Assembly (NCBI GenBank): GCA_015489285.1
Contig: WGAA01000246.1
Span: forward strand, 1-5,845
Direction: 5' to 3'
DNA from: Anaerolineae bacterium
Lineage (GTDB): Bacteria; Chloroflexota; Anaerolineae; JAADDB01
Length of the DNA: 5,845 nucleotides
The position numbers were made by a program, and so were the translations under genes. The first letter of the stretch is position 1, and each line of letters starts with the position of its first letter. The notes beneath the pieces are model-generated. The model ran no database searches, was not told the origin of the DNA, and saw only the letters and a list, made by a program, of their open reading frames with translations. Of the stretch, positions 1 through 5,400 are shown in pieces.

Positions 1-100
1 ATCCCCACCAGAAGCCGTAGAAGCGAAAGGCCGCGGCAACGAGGGTAATCCCTATGATGGCCCAGGTGTAAGGAAATGGTCGTTTGCTTGCCCGTCTCAT
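1..100 (-). CDS. N-terminal fragment of a membrane protein, probably a GT39/ArnT-like glycosyltransferase (partial)
   Basis: The minus strand opens with ATG at 98-100 and stays open to the window edge, giving 33 complete codons. The peptide begins with a basic stretch (MRRASKRPFPYTW) followed by a hydrophobic segment from about residue 13 to 24 (AIIGITLVAAAF) and then RFYGFWWG. A short basic N-terminus, one membrane helix and a following R-x-Y-G-x-W motif is how many bacterial PMT/ArnT-type membrane glycosyltransferases start; in those the next loop carries the catalytic acidic residues, which lie outside this window. A GAGGGG ribosome-binding site lies close upstream (103-108 on the plus strand). 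The gene diverges from repeat copy 1, and no clear promoter is seen. With only 33 residues, another polytopic membrane protein is possible; the coding call is firmer than the family call. Confidence 0.6.
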   Translation of the reverse strand, partial: MRRASKRPFPYTWAIIGITLVAAAFRFYGFWWG

Positions 101-141
101 CACCCCTCTGTCCTACCTCCCTTGGGGCACACGCTCATGAT

Positions 142-385
142 TAACGAGTAACGGAGTAACGAGTAACCGGATGGCGCAGAAAAACAACGATTAACGATTG
201 ACGATTAACGATTAAAGAGCTGACGCGAGGACAAGGTTGTCTCTGCAGCGCCAACGTCAGTAACGAGTAACGGAGTAACGAGTAATTGGTTGGCGTGGCA
301 GAAAGGTTCTCGCCACAAAGCCGAGCTTGTCTTCAAGTTACGCATTACGAATCACGCATCACGTATCACGTCACCAAACCGAGCC
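142..385 (+). repeat. Composite heptamer repeat, copy 1 (blocks alpha-beta-alpha-gamma)
   Basis: An array of short tandem units whose common form is ACG-N-N-T-N. Alpha blocks (units ACGAGTA with a middle ACGGAGTA) lie at 142-166 and 261-285 and are identical over 25 bp. A beta block (ACGATTA/ACGATTG, four units with last bases A, G, A, A) spans 187-215. A gamma block (ACGCATT, ACGAATC, ACGCATC, ACGTATC) spans 340-373. Between beta and the second alpha sits a linker containing GGACAAGGTTGT and CAGCGCCAAC, and that linker is shared with copies 2 and 3. Only this copy has a second alpha block, and it lacks the delta block, being followed by a palindrome instead. Open frames across it read through repeat sequence and are not credible genes. 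Confidence 0.9.
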
Positions 386-386
386 T

Positions 387-421
387 CAGACCTCCGAAGT
401 CTGCGAGACTTCGGAGGTCTG
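387..421. repeat. Near-perfect palindrome, 16-bp arms with 3-bp loop
   Basis: CAGACCTCCGAAGTCT (387-402), loop GCG, then AGACTTCGGAGGTCTG (406-421). The arms are exact reverse complements. It begins immediately after the gamma block of repeat copy 1. In copies 2 and 3 this place holds a different linker and then the delta block. There is no T-tract on either side, so it is not a standard intrinsic terminator. It resembles REP-like or small non-autonomous element palindromes; whether it recurs in the genome cannot be seen here. Confidence 0.85.
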
Positions 422-465
422 GACCGAAGGGCCAAGTTATTTTTAACCCAACTCCCGGTGGGAGC

Positions 466-504
466 AAAAAAGCGGCTCCCCACTTGGGCGGCATGGGGAG
501 CCGC
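466..504 (-). terminator. Intrinsic terminator reading on the minus strand
   Basis: Read on the minus strand, a 10-bp GC-rich stem (GCGGCTCCCC at 504-495, GGGGAGCCGC at 481-472, 13-nt loop) is followed directly by six T residues (471-466). A second, weaker hairpin (CTCCC/GGGAG, 452-464) comes just after. This is a textbook Rho-independent terminator shape. No minus-strand protein gene lies just upstream: the neighbour at 716 is on the plus strand. It may therefore end a small RNA, or it may be a leftover. Confidence 0.6.
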
Positions 505-715
505 AACAGGTCCTGGGAAACGGCTCCTGCTGGGGGGACCGTTCCGCCAGTTTGTGCCAATAGGTTCACACCTCATTTTACCCGCCCCCGCAAACCCACG
601 CAAAAACCGCGCAAAAGGGTGTAAGATGAGCCCCGGCAATGGACCAACCCCGGGCCGAGGGTCGCCAAACGGGAGGCCATGTCGTGCCCCGGCTATGTCC
701 TCAGGAGCAGAAGTA
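505..715. other. Gene-free stretch with hairpins, leader of the 716-1771 gene
   Basis: I see no credible protein gene here. Two competing pairings exist on the left: GGTCC (509-513) with GGACC (536-540), and GGAAACGG (516-523) with CCGTTCC (539-545, one bulge). They share bases, so they are alternatives. Further right, CTCATTTTAC (572-581) can pair with GTAAGATGAG (621-630), one wobble, around a C- and A-rich loop. On the minus strand TTGCGT, 17 bp, TAAAAT is a weak promoter candidate that would lead into the terminator at 466-504. No convincing plus-strand promoter for the gene at 716 was found. The plus frame is open throughout but shows no protein-like character before 716. Confidence 0.45.
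703..707 (+). promoter_or_regulatory. Ribosome-binding site fixing the start of the 716-1771 gene
   Basis: AGGAG sits 8 nt before ATG 716. An in-frame ATG at 695 lies upstream of this site and has no comparable site of its own, and the long open frame further upstream runs through repeat and palindrome sequence. This makes 716 the best start. Confidence 0.75.
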
Positions 716-1771
716 ATGCTGGCAACGCGATATATAACGCTGGATGAGCTCGAGGCGTGGTATCGCCGTGAAGAATTCCTCCTCACCCACAGGACGCCCA
801 TAGAGCCCGTCACCCGGTCACGTCGGGAAGAGGACATCGTTCGGGGCCTGGGGTTCTATCGCCGGGCCCTCATAGAGCGGGGGATCACCACGTCCCGGGA
901 CCCGGAGGGGGATATCAACGCGTACATCGCCTCCACCCTGGAGGCGGATCCCCCGTGGGAGATGTTCGTCTACACCCTCCCCTACGAGAACGATGAACGG
1001 GTGATTGTAGGGCAGGCAGGGGTCCAAGCGTTTTCCTCCCTCACGGAGAATATGTCCTGGCATCGAACTTTGTGGAAAACGCCTTCACTTCAACTCCTGT
1101 TCCAAATGGTTGGGGAGGCTTTCTGGCAGGATGTGGAAGCGTTCATCTTTCGCGACCACGTCTTTTACCTGGGGGTCTCCGCGGAGCTCGGCCGCTTGTA
1201 CATCCGCCCGTACCGAAATTATGGGTCGGAGGTCGTCCAAAAGTTCGTTCAGACGTTGCTCCTCGGGTTACAGGATGTGGTCGCCTATGTGGAGCGGCTG
1301 ATTCGCCGGGAGAGTGATCCTCTCCCCCTGGCCTTGACGATGATAAGTGCGACGACCATGCGCCGTAAGGGGGAACGTCTGGCCGTGCGCAATCCTTCCT
1401 TCGGCTGGCAGTTTCGCATCAAGAACGGCGTGGCCCAGCGATATCCCGGCCGCGTGGCGTACCACACCATCGGGTTGCTTTCCCCCCATCTCCTCCCTCT
1501 CTTCCACCTGCCCCCGGACCTGGAGTTCGAGCCCCATCGTCTGACGCCGCTCCCGCCGCCTTATTCCCGCCCCGCGGAGCGGGTGTACGCCTATGTCCTC
1601 CTGGTGGAGGAGGATTACGTGGAGATGCCCCCGCCCTACACGGGCGTGGCAGCCCAGTGGAAGCGGCATTTCCGGGCGTTGGGCCGGACGCTCGATTCGG
1701 AGGAGGCCAAACTGGACCCCGTGGCCCAGGCCCCCTGGAACGTGAGCATCATGGTGGGGGTTCCTCGCTGA
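716..1771 (+). CDS. Uncharacterised soluble protein, 351 residues
   Basis: I do not recognise this protein. From ATG 716 it begins MLATRYITLDELEAWYRREE and ends WNVSIMVGVPR. There is no signal peptide or membrane helix. It looks like a folded globular protein, with alternating charged and aromatic segments such as DPPWEMFVYTLPYEN, an aromatic middle (DVEAFIFRDHVFYLGV) and proline-rich stretches (LTPLPPPYSRP, EMPPPYTG) in the C-terminal third. No catalytic or nucleotide-binding motif stands out. The strong ribosome-binding site and the GC-rich third positions support a real gene. It is convergent with the SorC-type regulator and the two 3' ends overlap by 23 bp, so it is not part of the mtn operon and may be functionally unrelated. 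The coding call is fairly sure; the function is unknown. Confidence 0.8.
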   Translation: MLATRYITLDELEAWYRREEFLLTHRTPIEPVTRSRREEDIVRGLGFYRRALIERGITTSRDPEGDINAYIASTLEADPPWEMFVYTLPYENDERVIVGQAGVQAFSSLTENMSWHRTLWKTPSLQLLFQMVGEAFWQDVEAFIFRDHVFYLGVSAELGRLYIRPYRNYGSEVVQKFVQTLLLGLQDVVAYVERLIRRESDPLPLALTMISATTMRRKGERLAVRNPSFGWQFRIKNGVAQRYPGRVAYHTIGLLSPHLLPLFHLPPDLEFEPHRLTPLPPPYSRPAERVYAYVLLVEEDYVEMPPPYTGVAAQWKRHFRALGRTLDSEEAKLDPVAQAPWNVSIMVGVPR

Positions 1772-2750
1772 AACCGCCCGCCGCGAGGAGGGCCCGAGCC
1801 GTTTCCGTGTCGGTGATAAGGGTGTGACCCAGGCCACCCCGAAGCGCGCCCAGCAGCGCGGGCACCTTGTGCTTCCCGGCCGCCATGATGACCCTGTGGG
1901 GGATGCGCAGGATGTCTTCCCACTCCAGGGCGATGATCCGGTCGTCCCAGGGGAGGGGGATATGGCGCCCCTCCCCGTCGAAGTAGCGCATGAGGATGTC
2001 CCCCACGGCCCCCCGCTCCCGGAGCAGGCGCATTTGGTCGGGTGTGAGGAGCCCCAGACGGGTGAGGGTGTTCTCCTCCCGAGTACTCCCGACACCCACG
2101 AAGGCGATGTCACATTGTCGCGCGTGTTCCAGGGCGCGACGCACCTGAGTTTCCCGGAGGACGGCTTCCCGCGCGGCCGCGCTTTCCACCAGGATGGGGA
2201 CAGGGAGGGGTTCCAGGGGGACGCGGAAGACTTCCGCAACCCGCCAGCTAATGCTGTATGGATTGGTCTGCCCGACCATGCTCCCCGCAAGTTCGTGGAC
2301 GGTGAAGGGGACGAGGGTGGGAGGCGGGGTGAGGTAGGGAGCCATCCGGCTTACGGTGGTGCTCCAGCCCAACCCCAGACGACAGCCGGGGAAGACGATG
2401 CGCTGAAGGTAGTCGGCCCCGGCTTGCCCCAGCGCGTTCAGGGTGTCCTCACGCGTGTGCCGGGTGCGCACGACGATGGCGTCCTTCAGGCCGAAGGCCC
2501 GGCGCAGTGCCCGTTCCAGACGGTATTGCAGGGGCAAGGGGCGGGTGATGCGGATCTGGACGATTCCCTCCCGGCGGGCGCGCTGGAGGAGCCGGGTCAC
2601 CCGGACGCGGGAGATGCCCAGCTCCCGGGCGACCTGCTCCTGGGTGAGACCGTCGTGGTAGTACAGCCAGGCCGCGACGGTCATGAGCTCCTCGGGATTG
2701 GTAGGGTCCAGGAGGGATGTTCCCGAGGAGGGGCGCACGGGTTCAGTCAT
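1749..2750 (-). CDS. SorC-family (sugar-binding) transcriptional regulator, likely regulator of the mtn operon
   Basis: The 333-residue protein has the SorC/DeoR(Bacillus)/LsrR layout. A helix-turn-helix occupies about residues 24-66 (AAWLYYHDGLTQEQVARELG, then ISRVRVTRLLQRARREGIVQI). An effector domain of the NagB/RpiA-like fold runs from about 75 to 325, with family marks GLGWSTT (126-132), FVGVGS (217-222), RGAVGDIL.RYFD (246-258), AAGKHK (290-295) and ALRGGL..TLITDTETARALL (302-322). Family members bind phosphorylated sugars and act as tetramers. Its ATG overlaps the mtnA stop by 8 bp (ATGACTGA), implying translational coupling; a GGAGGAGG lies 12 nt upstream inside mtnA. Met23 (ATG at 2684) is an alternative start giving 311 residues, close to the usual family length. 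Placement as last gene behind mtnK-mtnA suggests that it senses a methylthioribose phosphate and acts on the palindromic site before mtnK; that role is inferred. No gene symbol is justified. Confidence 0.92.
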   Translation of the reverse strand: MTEPVRPSSGTSLLDPTNPEELMTVAAWLYYHDGLTQEQVARELGISRVRVTRLLQRARREGIVQIRITRPLPLQYRLERALRRAFGLKDAIVVRTRHTREDTLNALGQAGADYLQRIVFPGCRLGLGWSTTVSRMAPYLTPPPTLVPFTVHELAGSMVGQTNPYSISWRVAEVFRVPLEPLPVPILVESAAAREAVLRETQVRRALEHARQCDIAFVGVGSTREENTLTRLGLLTPDQMRLLRERGAVGDILMRYFDGEGRHIPLPWDDRIIALEWEDILRIPHRVIMAAGKHKVPALLGALRGGLGHTLITDTETARALLAAGGFSEEPPP

Positions 2751-3813
2751 GGCCGCGGCGTTCCTCCTCCGCTTTGGCCACCAGTTTGGGCAGGCTTTCC
2801 TCGAAGGGTGGGTAGGCGATGCCCACTTCGGTGATGATGGCCGTGATGTACTTGGCCGGGGTGACGTCGAAGGCGAAGTTCAGCACGGGCGAGCCGTCGG
2901 GCACCAGTTGGATGTCCCCGATGTGCGTCATCTCCCGGGGGGAGCGGATTTCGATGGGGATGTCGTCCCCGGACTTGACGCTCAGGTCGATGGTGCTGGT
3001 GGGGGCGGCCACGTAGAAGGGGACGCCGTGCGCGTGCGCGGCCAGGGCCAGGTTGTACGTCCCGATCTTGTTGGCCGTGTCCCCGTTGGCCGCGATGCGG
3101 TCCGCGCCCACGACCACCAGGTCGATGCCGATGGTGCGCATGACGTGCCCCGACGCCCCGTCCACGATGACCGTGTGGGGGATGCCCAGTTGGTTCAGTT
3201 CCCAGGCAGAAAGGCGGGAGCCCTGAAGCCGGGGACGGGTTTCGTCCAGGTAGGCGTGGACCTTCTTGCCCTGCTCGTAGGCGATGCGGATGATGCCCAG
3301 CGCGGTGCCGTAATCCACGGTGGCCAGGCTGCCCGTGTTGCAGTGGTGGAGAATCTTCGCCTCGTCGGGAACCAGGGGGAGGGCGTTGAAGCCGATGGCT
3401 TTGTTGGCCCGGATGTCCTCCTCTGCGATGGCGTTGGCCTCGTCCAGGACAGCCTGACGCAGCGCGTCCACGGTGGTCAGGCCCGGATCTGCCGCGCGCT
3501 TCATCACCCGGTCGATGGCCCAGAAGAGGTTGACCGCGGTGGGGCGGGAGTTGCGCAGGACGTCCGCGGCCTCCTCCAGTTCCCGGCGGAGGGCCTGGAC
3601 GTCCTGGGCATCGCTGTACATGGCGGCCAGGGCCAGGCCATAGGCCGCGGCCGCGCCGATGGCCGGCGCGCCCCGAACGACCATCTGTCGGATGGCATCC
3701 GCCACGTCCCGGTAATCGGTGAACTCCAGGTACACCGTCTCCGCGGGCAACTTCCGCTGGTCCAGCAACTTCAGTGCATGTCCGATCCATTCGATGCTGC
3801 GAAATGTGGTCAT
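2743..3813 (-). CDS. mtnA: S-methyl-5-thioribose-1-phosphate isomerase
   Basis: MtnA converts 5-methylthioribose 1-phosphate to 5-methylthioribulose 1-phosphate in the cytosolic methionine salvage pathway. The 356-residue length is normal. Family signatures are clear: VVRGAPAIGAAAAYG (45-59), the catalytic cysteine in HHCNTGSLAT (Cys158) and the catalytic aspartate in VVGADRIAANGD (Asp238), followed by ANKIGTYNLA and VPFYVAAPTSTID. Cys158 and Asp238 match the pair known in Bacillus MtnA (about Cys160/Asp240). The paralogous eIF2B-alpha-like proteins lack this full set, so the isomerase call is strong. The start is fixed by a GGAGG 7 nt upstream. The gene follows mtnK after a repeat-filled gap and overlaps the regulator gene by 8 bp. 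Close homologues act on 5-deoxyribose 1-phosphate in some bacteria, so the substrate could be broader. The mtnK promoter probably serves it too, as no separate promoter is evident. Confidence 0.96.
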   Translation of the reverse strand: MTTFRSIEWIGHALKLLDQRKLPAETVYLEFTDYRDVADAIRQMVVRGAPAIGAAAAYGLALAAMYSDAQDVQALRRELEEAADVLRNSRPTAVNLFWAIDRVMKRAADPGLTTVDALRQAVLDEANAIAEEDIRANKAIGFNALPLVPDEAKILHHCNTGSLATVDYGTALGIIRIAYEQGKKVHAYLDETRPRLQGSRLSAWELNQLGIPHTVIVDGASGHVMRTIGIDLVVVGADRIAANGDTANKIGTYNLALAAHAHGVPFYVAAPTSTIDLSVKSGDDIPIEIRSPREMTHIGDIQLVPDGSPVLNFAFDVTPAKYITAIITEVGIAYPPFEESLPKLVAKAEEERRGHD

Positions 3814-3820
3814 GGTTCAT

Positions 3821-3826
3821 CCTCCG
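3821..3826 (-). promoter_or_regulatory. mtnA ribosome-binding site at the edge of the repeat
   Basis: CGGAGG on the minus strand, 7 nt before the ATG at 3813. The delta block of repeat copy 2 ends only four bases upstream of it (3831), so the repeat stops just short of the translation signal. Confidence 0.75.
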
Positions 3827-3830
3827 GTAA

Positions 3831-4075
3831 CGTCAGGTGTCATACGTCATGCGTCAGGCGTCAGGCGCCGAGGAGAAAGTCGGCACAGCAGGCGCATCTT
3901 GGCCTGATGACGTGATGCGTGATACGTGATGCGTAATGCGTAGCTTAGAGCCGGGTTGGCGCGATAGGGTCAACCTTGTCCTCGCGCCGGCCCTTTAATC
4001 GTTAATCGTCAATCGTTACTCGTTGTCTTCCCACGCCAGCCGGTTACTCGTTACTCGTCACTCGTTACTCGTTAA
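3831..4075 (-). repeat. Composite heptamer repeat, copy 2 (inverted), filling the mtnK-mtnA gap
   Basis: Read on the minus strand the order is alpha (4075-4042), beta (4023-3996), linker, gamma (3940-3904), second linker, delta (3868-3831). The alpha block is four ACGAGTA-type units ending A, G, A, A, the same ending order as the beta block. The beta block here starts with an alpha-type unit (ACGAGTA) and continues with ACGATTG and ACGATTA. The linker with GGACAAGGTTG and GCGCCAACC is close to that of copy 3. Gamma units are ACGCATY/ACGTATC and delta units are variants of ACGCCTG/ACGCATG. The TAA stop codon of mtnK is the first triplet of the alpha block, and the delta end nearly touches the mtnA ribosome-binding site. 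If mtnK and mtnA are one transcript, this repeat is transcribed between them. No terminator is seen in it. Confidence 0.9.
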
Positions 4076-5292
4076 ATCTCCGGCTTCGCCTCCACCACCA
4101 TCTCCACGATGTCCTCGATGCGTCCGACCTTGCTGTGGTTCTTTATCCACGCCTTGGCGATGTTCAGGCCCAGGCTCTCGGCCGTGGCCCGCACGTCTTC
4201 GTCCTCGATGGTCCAGAAGTCATGGACGTGCGCCAGGCCGATGAGGCGACGCATCATCTCGGCCGCGCCGAATCCGGCCGTGTCCTGCAGGAGTTGGTGC
4301 ATGTACTTGCGGCGGAAGGTGGGCGAAGGCCAATCCTCGTTGCCCTCTTCCTCCCACAGGCGCAGGAATTCCTCTTCGAAGATATTCCACGTGCGCACGA
4401 TGAGGTCGGCTAGCCAGGCCCGGTAGTCCGCCCGCTCCTGGGGGTCCCGGGCGTGGTACTCCTGGGCCGCGTAACTGAGGGCCAGGTTGGCAAAGTAGGT
4501 CCCGATGTCGTGGGCCATCGGCCCGAAGAAGGCGAACTCCGGGTCCACCACCTTGGTCTCCTCCTCGTTGAGCATAATGGACCCGGTGTGGAGGTCGTTG
4601 TGGATGAGGGCCTGCGCGTGGGTCATGTAGCGCTCCTTGAACATGAAGATCTCGCTGCGCAGGTCGTCGTCCGCGTAGATGGCCCGCACCTGGGGTTCCA
4701 GCTTGGGCGTGTAGCGGTTGTTCGGGTGCTCGATATAGGGTTGGGTGAAGACCAGATCCTCCTGCACCTTGCAGAGGACGGGATTGATGAAGCGGGGGAC
4801 CATGGCCTTCTTCTCCCCGGAAGAGAGGTAGAGGTCGGAGGTGTAGAAGAGGGTACGGGCCATGAAAATGCCCATGTGTCGGTCCACGTGGGGGTAGCGC
4901 TTCTGCTGCATCAGGCCCTCACGCATGACCAGGTGGCGATTCAAGTCCTCGATGATGAGGATGTGCCGTTCCTCGTCGTAGTCGTACAGGATGGGCACCT
5001 GTTCGGGGCAGTACGTGCCCTCGATCTTCAGCACCTCGTACTCGATGCGGGAGCGGTCTACGGGCATCTTGAAGTCGGGGTAGCGCCAGGCGTAGGGAAG
5101 GGCTTGCTTGACGATGACGGACTTCTCCTTGGGGGCCGCGGCGCTGTAGACGCGGAAGAGAAGGTTCACGTTCCCCTCGGTGATCTGTTCCGCCTGCAAG
5201 TCCTCCGCGCGCCGGAACACTTTATCGTACACTTCACGCTGCTTCACGTACTCGATGACAGACGATTCGGTCAGGGGTTGGACCTCGCTCAT
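4072..5292 (-). CDS. mtnK: S-methyl-5-thioribose kinase
   Basis: MtnK uses ATP to phosphorylate 5-methylthioribose at O1, the step before MtnA. The 406-residue protein has the aminoglycoside-phosphotransferase-like kinase fold with MtnK-specific features: a glycine-loop segment EGNVNLLFRVYS (39-50), lysine in SVIVKQALPYAWRYP (58-72; Lys62), VDRSRIEYE (78-86), IIEDL (113-117), the catalytic loop IHNDLHTGSIM (230-240; Asp233) and the metal-binding DPE in VVDPEFAFFGP (248-258; Asp250 and Glu252) in place of the DFG of protein kinases. A C-terminal AEMMRRLIGLAHVHDF (344-359) also matches the family. One mild variation is Asn232 where Bacillus has Gly in HGDLH. The start is supported by AGGAGG 6 nt upstream. 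It is the first gene of the mtnK-mtnA-regulator unit. Its stop codon lies within repeat copy 2. Confidence 0.96.
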   Translation of the reverse strand: MSEVQPLTESSVIEYVKQREVYDKVFRRAEDLQAEQITEGNVNLLFRVYSAAAPKEKSVIVKQALPYAWRYPDFKMPVDRSRIEYEVLKIEGTYCPEQVPILYDYDEERHILIIEDLNRHLVMREGLMQQKRYPHVDRHMGIFMARTLFYTSDLYLSSGEKKAMVPRFINPVLCKVQEDLVFTQPYIEHPNNRYTPKLEPQVRAIYADDDLRSEIFMFKERYMTHAQALIHNDLHTGSIMLNEEETKVVDPEFAFFGPMAHDIGTYFANLALSYAAQEYHARDPQERADYRAWLADLIVRTWNIFEEEFLRLWEEEGNEDWPSPTFRRKYMHQLLQDTAGFGAAEMMRRLIGLAHVHDFWTIEDEDVRATAESLGLNIAKAWIKNHSKVGRIEDIVEMVVEAKPEI

Positions 5293-5298
5293 CGTGTG

Positions 5299-5304
5299 CC
5301 TCCT
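5299..5304 (-). promoter_or_regulatory. mtnK ribosome-binding site
   Basis: A full AGGAGG on the minus strand, 6 nt before the ATG at 5292, confirms the start. It lies downstream of the operator in a leader of about 70 nt. Confidence 0.85.
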
Positions 5305-5328
5305 GGAAAGGGATCATGGACCGCGCGG

Positions 5329-5362
5329 CTGCACAAATGTGCCGTGCTGAACAATTGTGCAG
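5329..5362. promoter_or_regulatory. Palindromic operator, two tandem 12-bp sites, in the mtnK leader
   Basis: The 34-bp element has perfect 8-bp outer arms, CTGCACAA (5329-5336) and TTGTGCAG (5355-5362). Internally it contains two related 12-mers on the plus strand: GCACAAATGTGC (5331-5342, itself a palindrome with a 2-bp centre) and GAACAATTGTGC (5349-5360, one arm mismatch). Their centres are 18 bp apart. It begins at the predicted transcription start, so a bound protein would block promoter clearance. Paired sites about two helical turns apart suit the tetrameric SorC family. The assignment to the regulator at 1749-2750 rests on operon linkage. Confidence 0.75.
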
Positions 5363-5367
5363 AGCCC

Positions 5368-5396
5368 AGTATACCCGAGGGGATAGGTGGTGTCAA
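5368..5396 (-). promoter_or_regulatory. Sigma-70-type promoter of mtnK
   Basis: On the minus strand TTGACA (5396-5391, exact consensus) is followed after 17 bp by TATACT (5373-5368, five of six). The expected start point is near 5361, giving a leader of about 70 nt. Such a strong core promoter would normally need a repressor, which fits the operator beside it. The -35 box lies four bases from the alpha block of repeat copy 3. Confidence 0.88.
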
Positions 5397-5400
5397 TGCG

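Noticed and set aside
142..385. CRISPR array
   Set aside because: Units are 7-8 bp and tandem with no unique spacers of constant length, and no cas genes are present.
549..571. TTTGTGCC...GTTCACA as a second regulator site before the 716 gene
   Set aside because: Only a 7-bp identity to the operator half-site and no palindromic pair; this is likely chance.
290..715. The open plus-strand frame upstream of ATG 716, giving a 493-residue protein
   Set aside because: It reads through repeat blocks, the palindrome and hairpins and shows no protein-like composition; the good ribosome-binding site at 703-707 supports ATG 716.
2683..3915. Long plus-strand open frame opposite mtnA
   Set aside because: It is antisense to a clear mtnA with intact catalytic motifs; GC-rich codon bias on the real strand produces such frames.
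5293..5361. SAM riboswitch in the mtnK leader
   Set aside because: The leader is about 70 nt and holds the operator and ribosome-binding site; no S-box motifs or terminator are seen.
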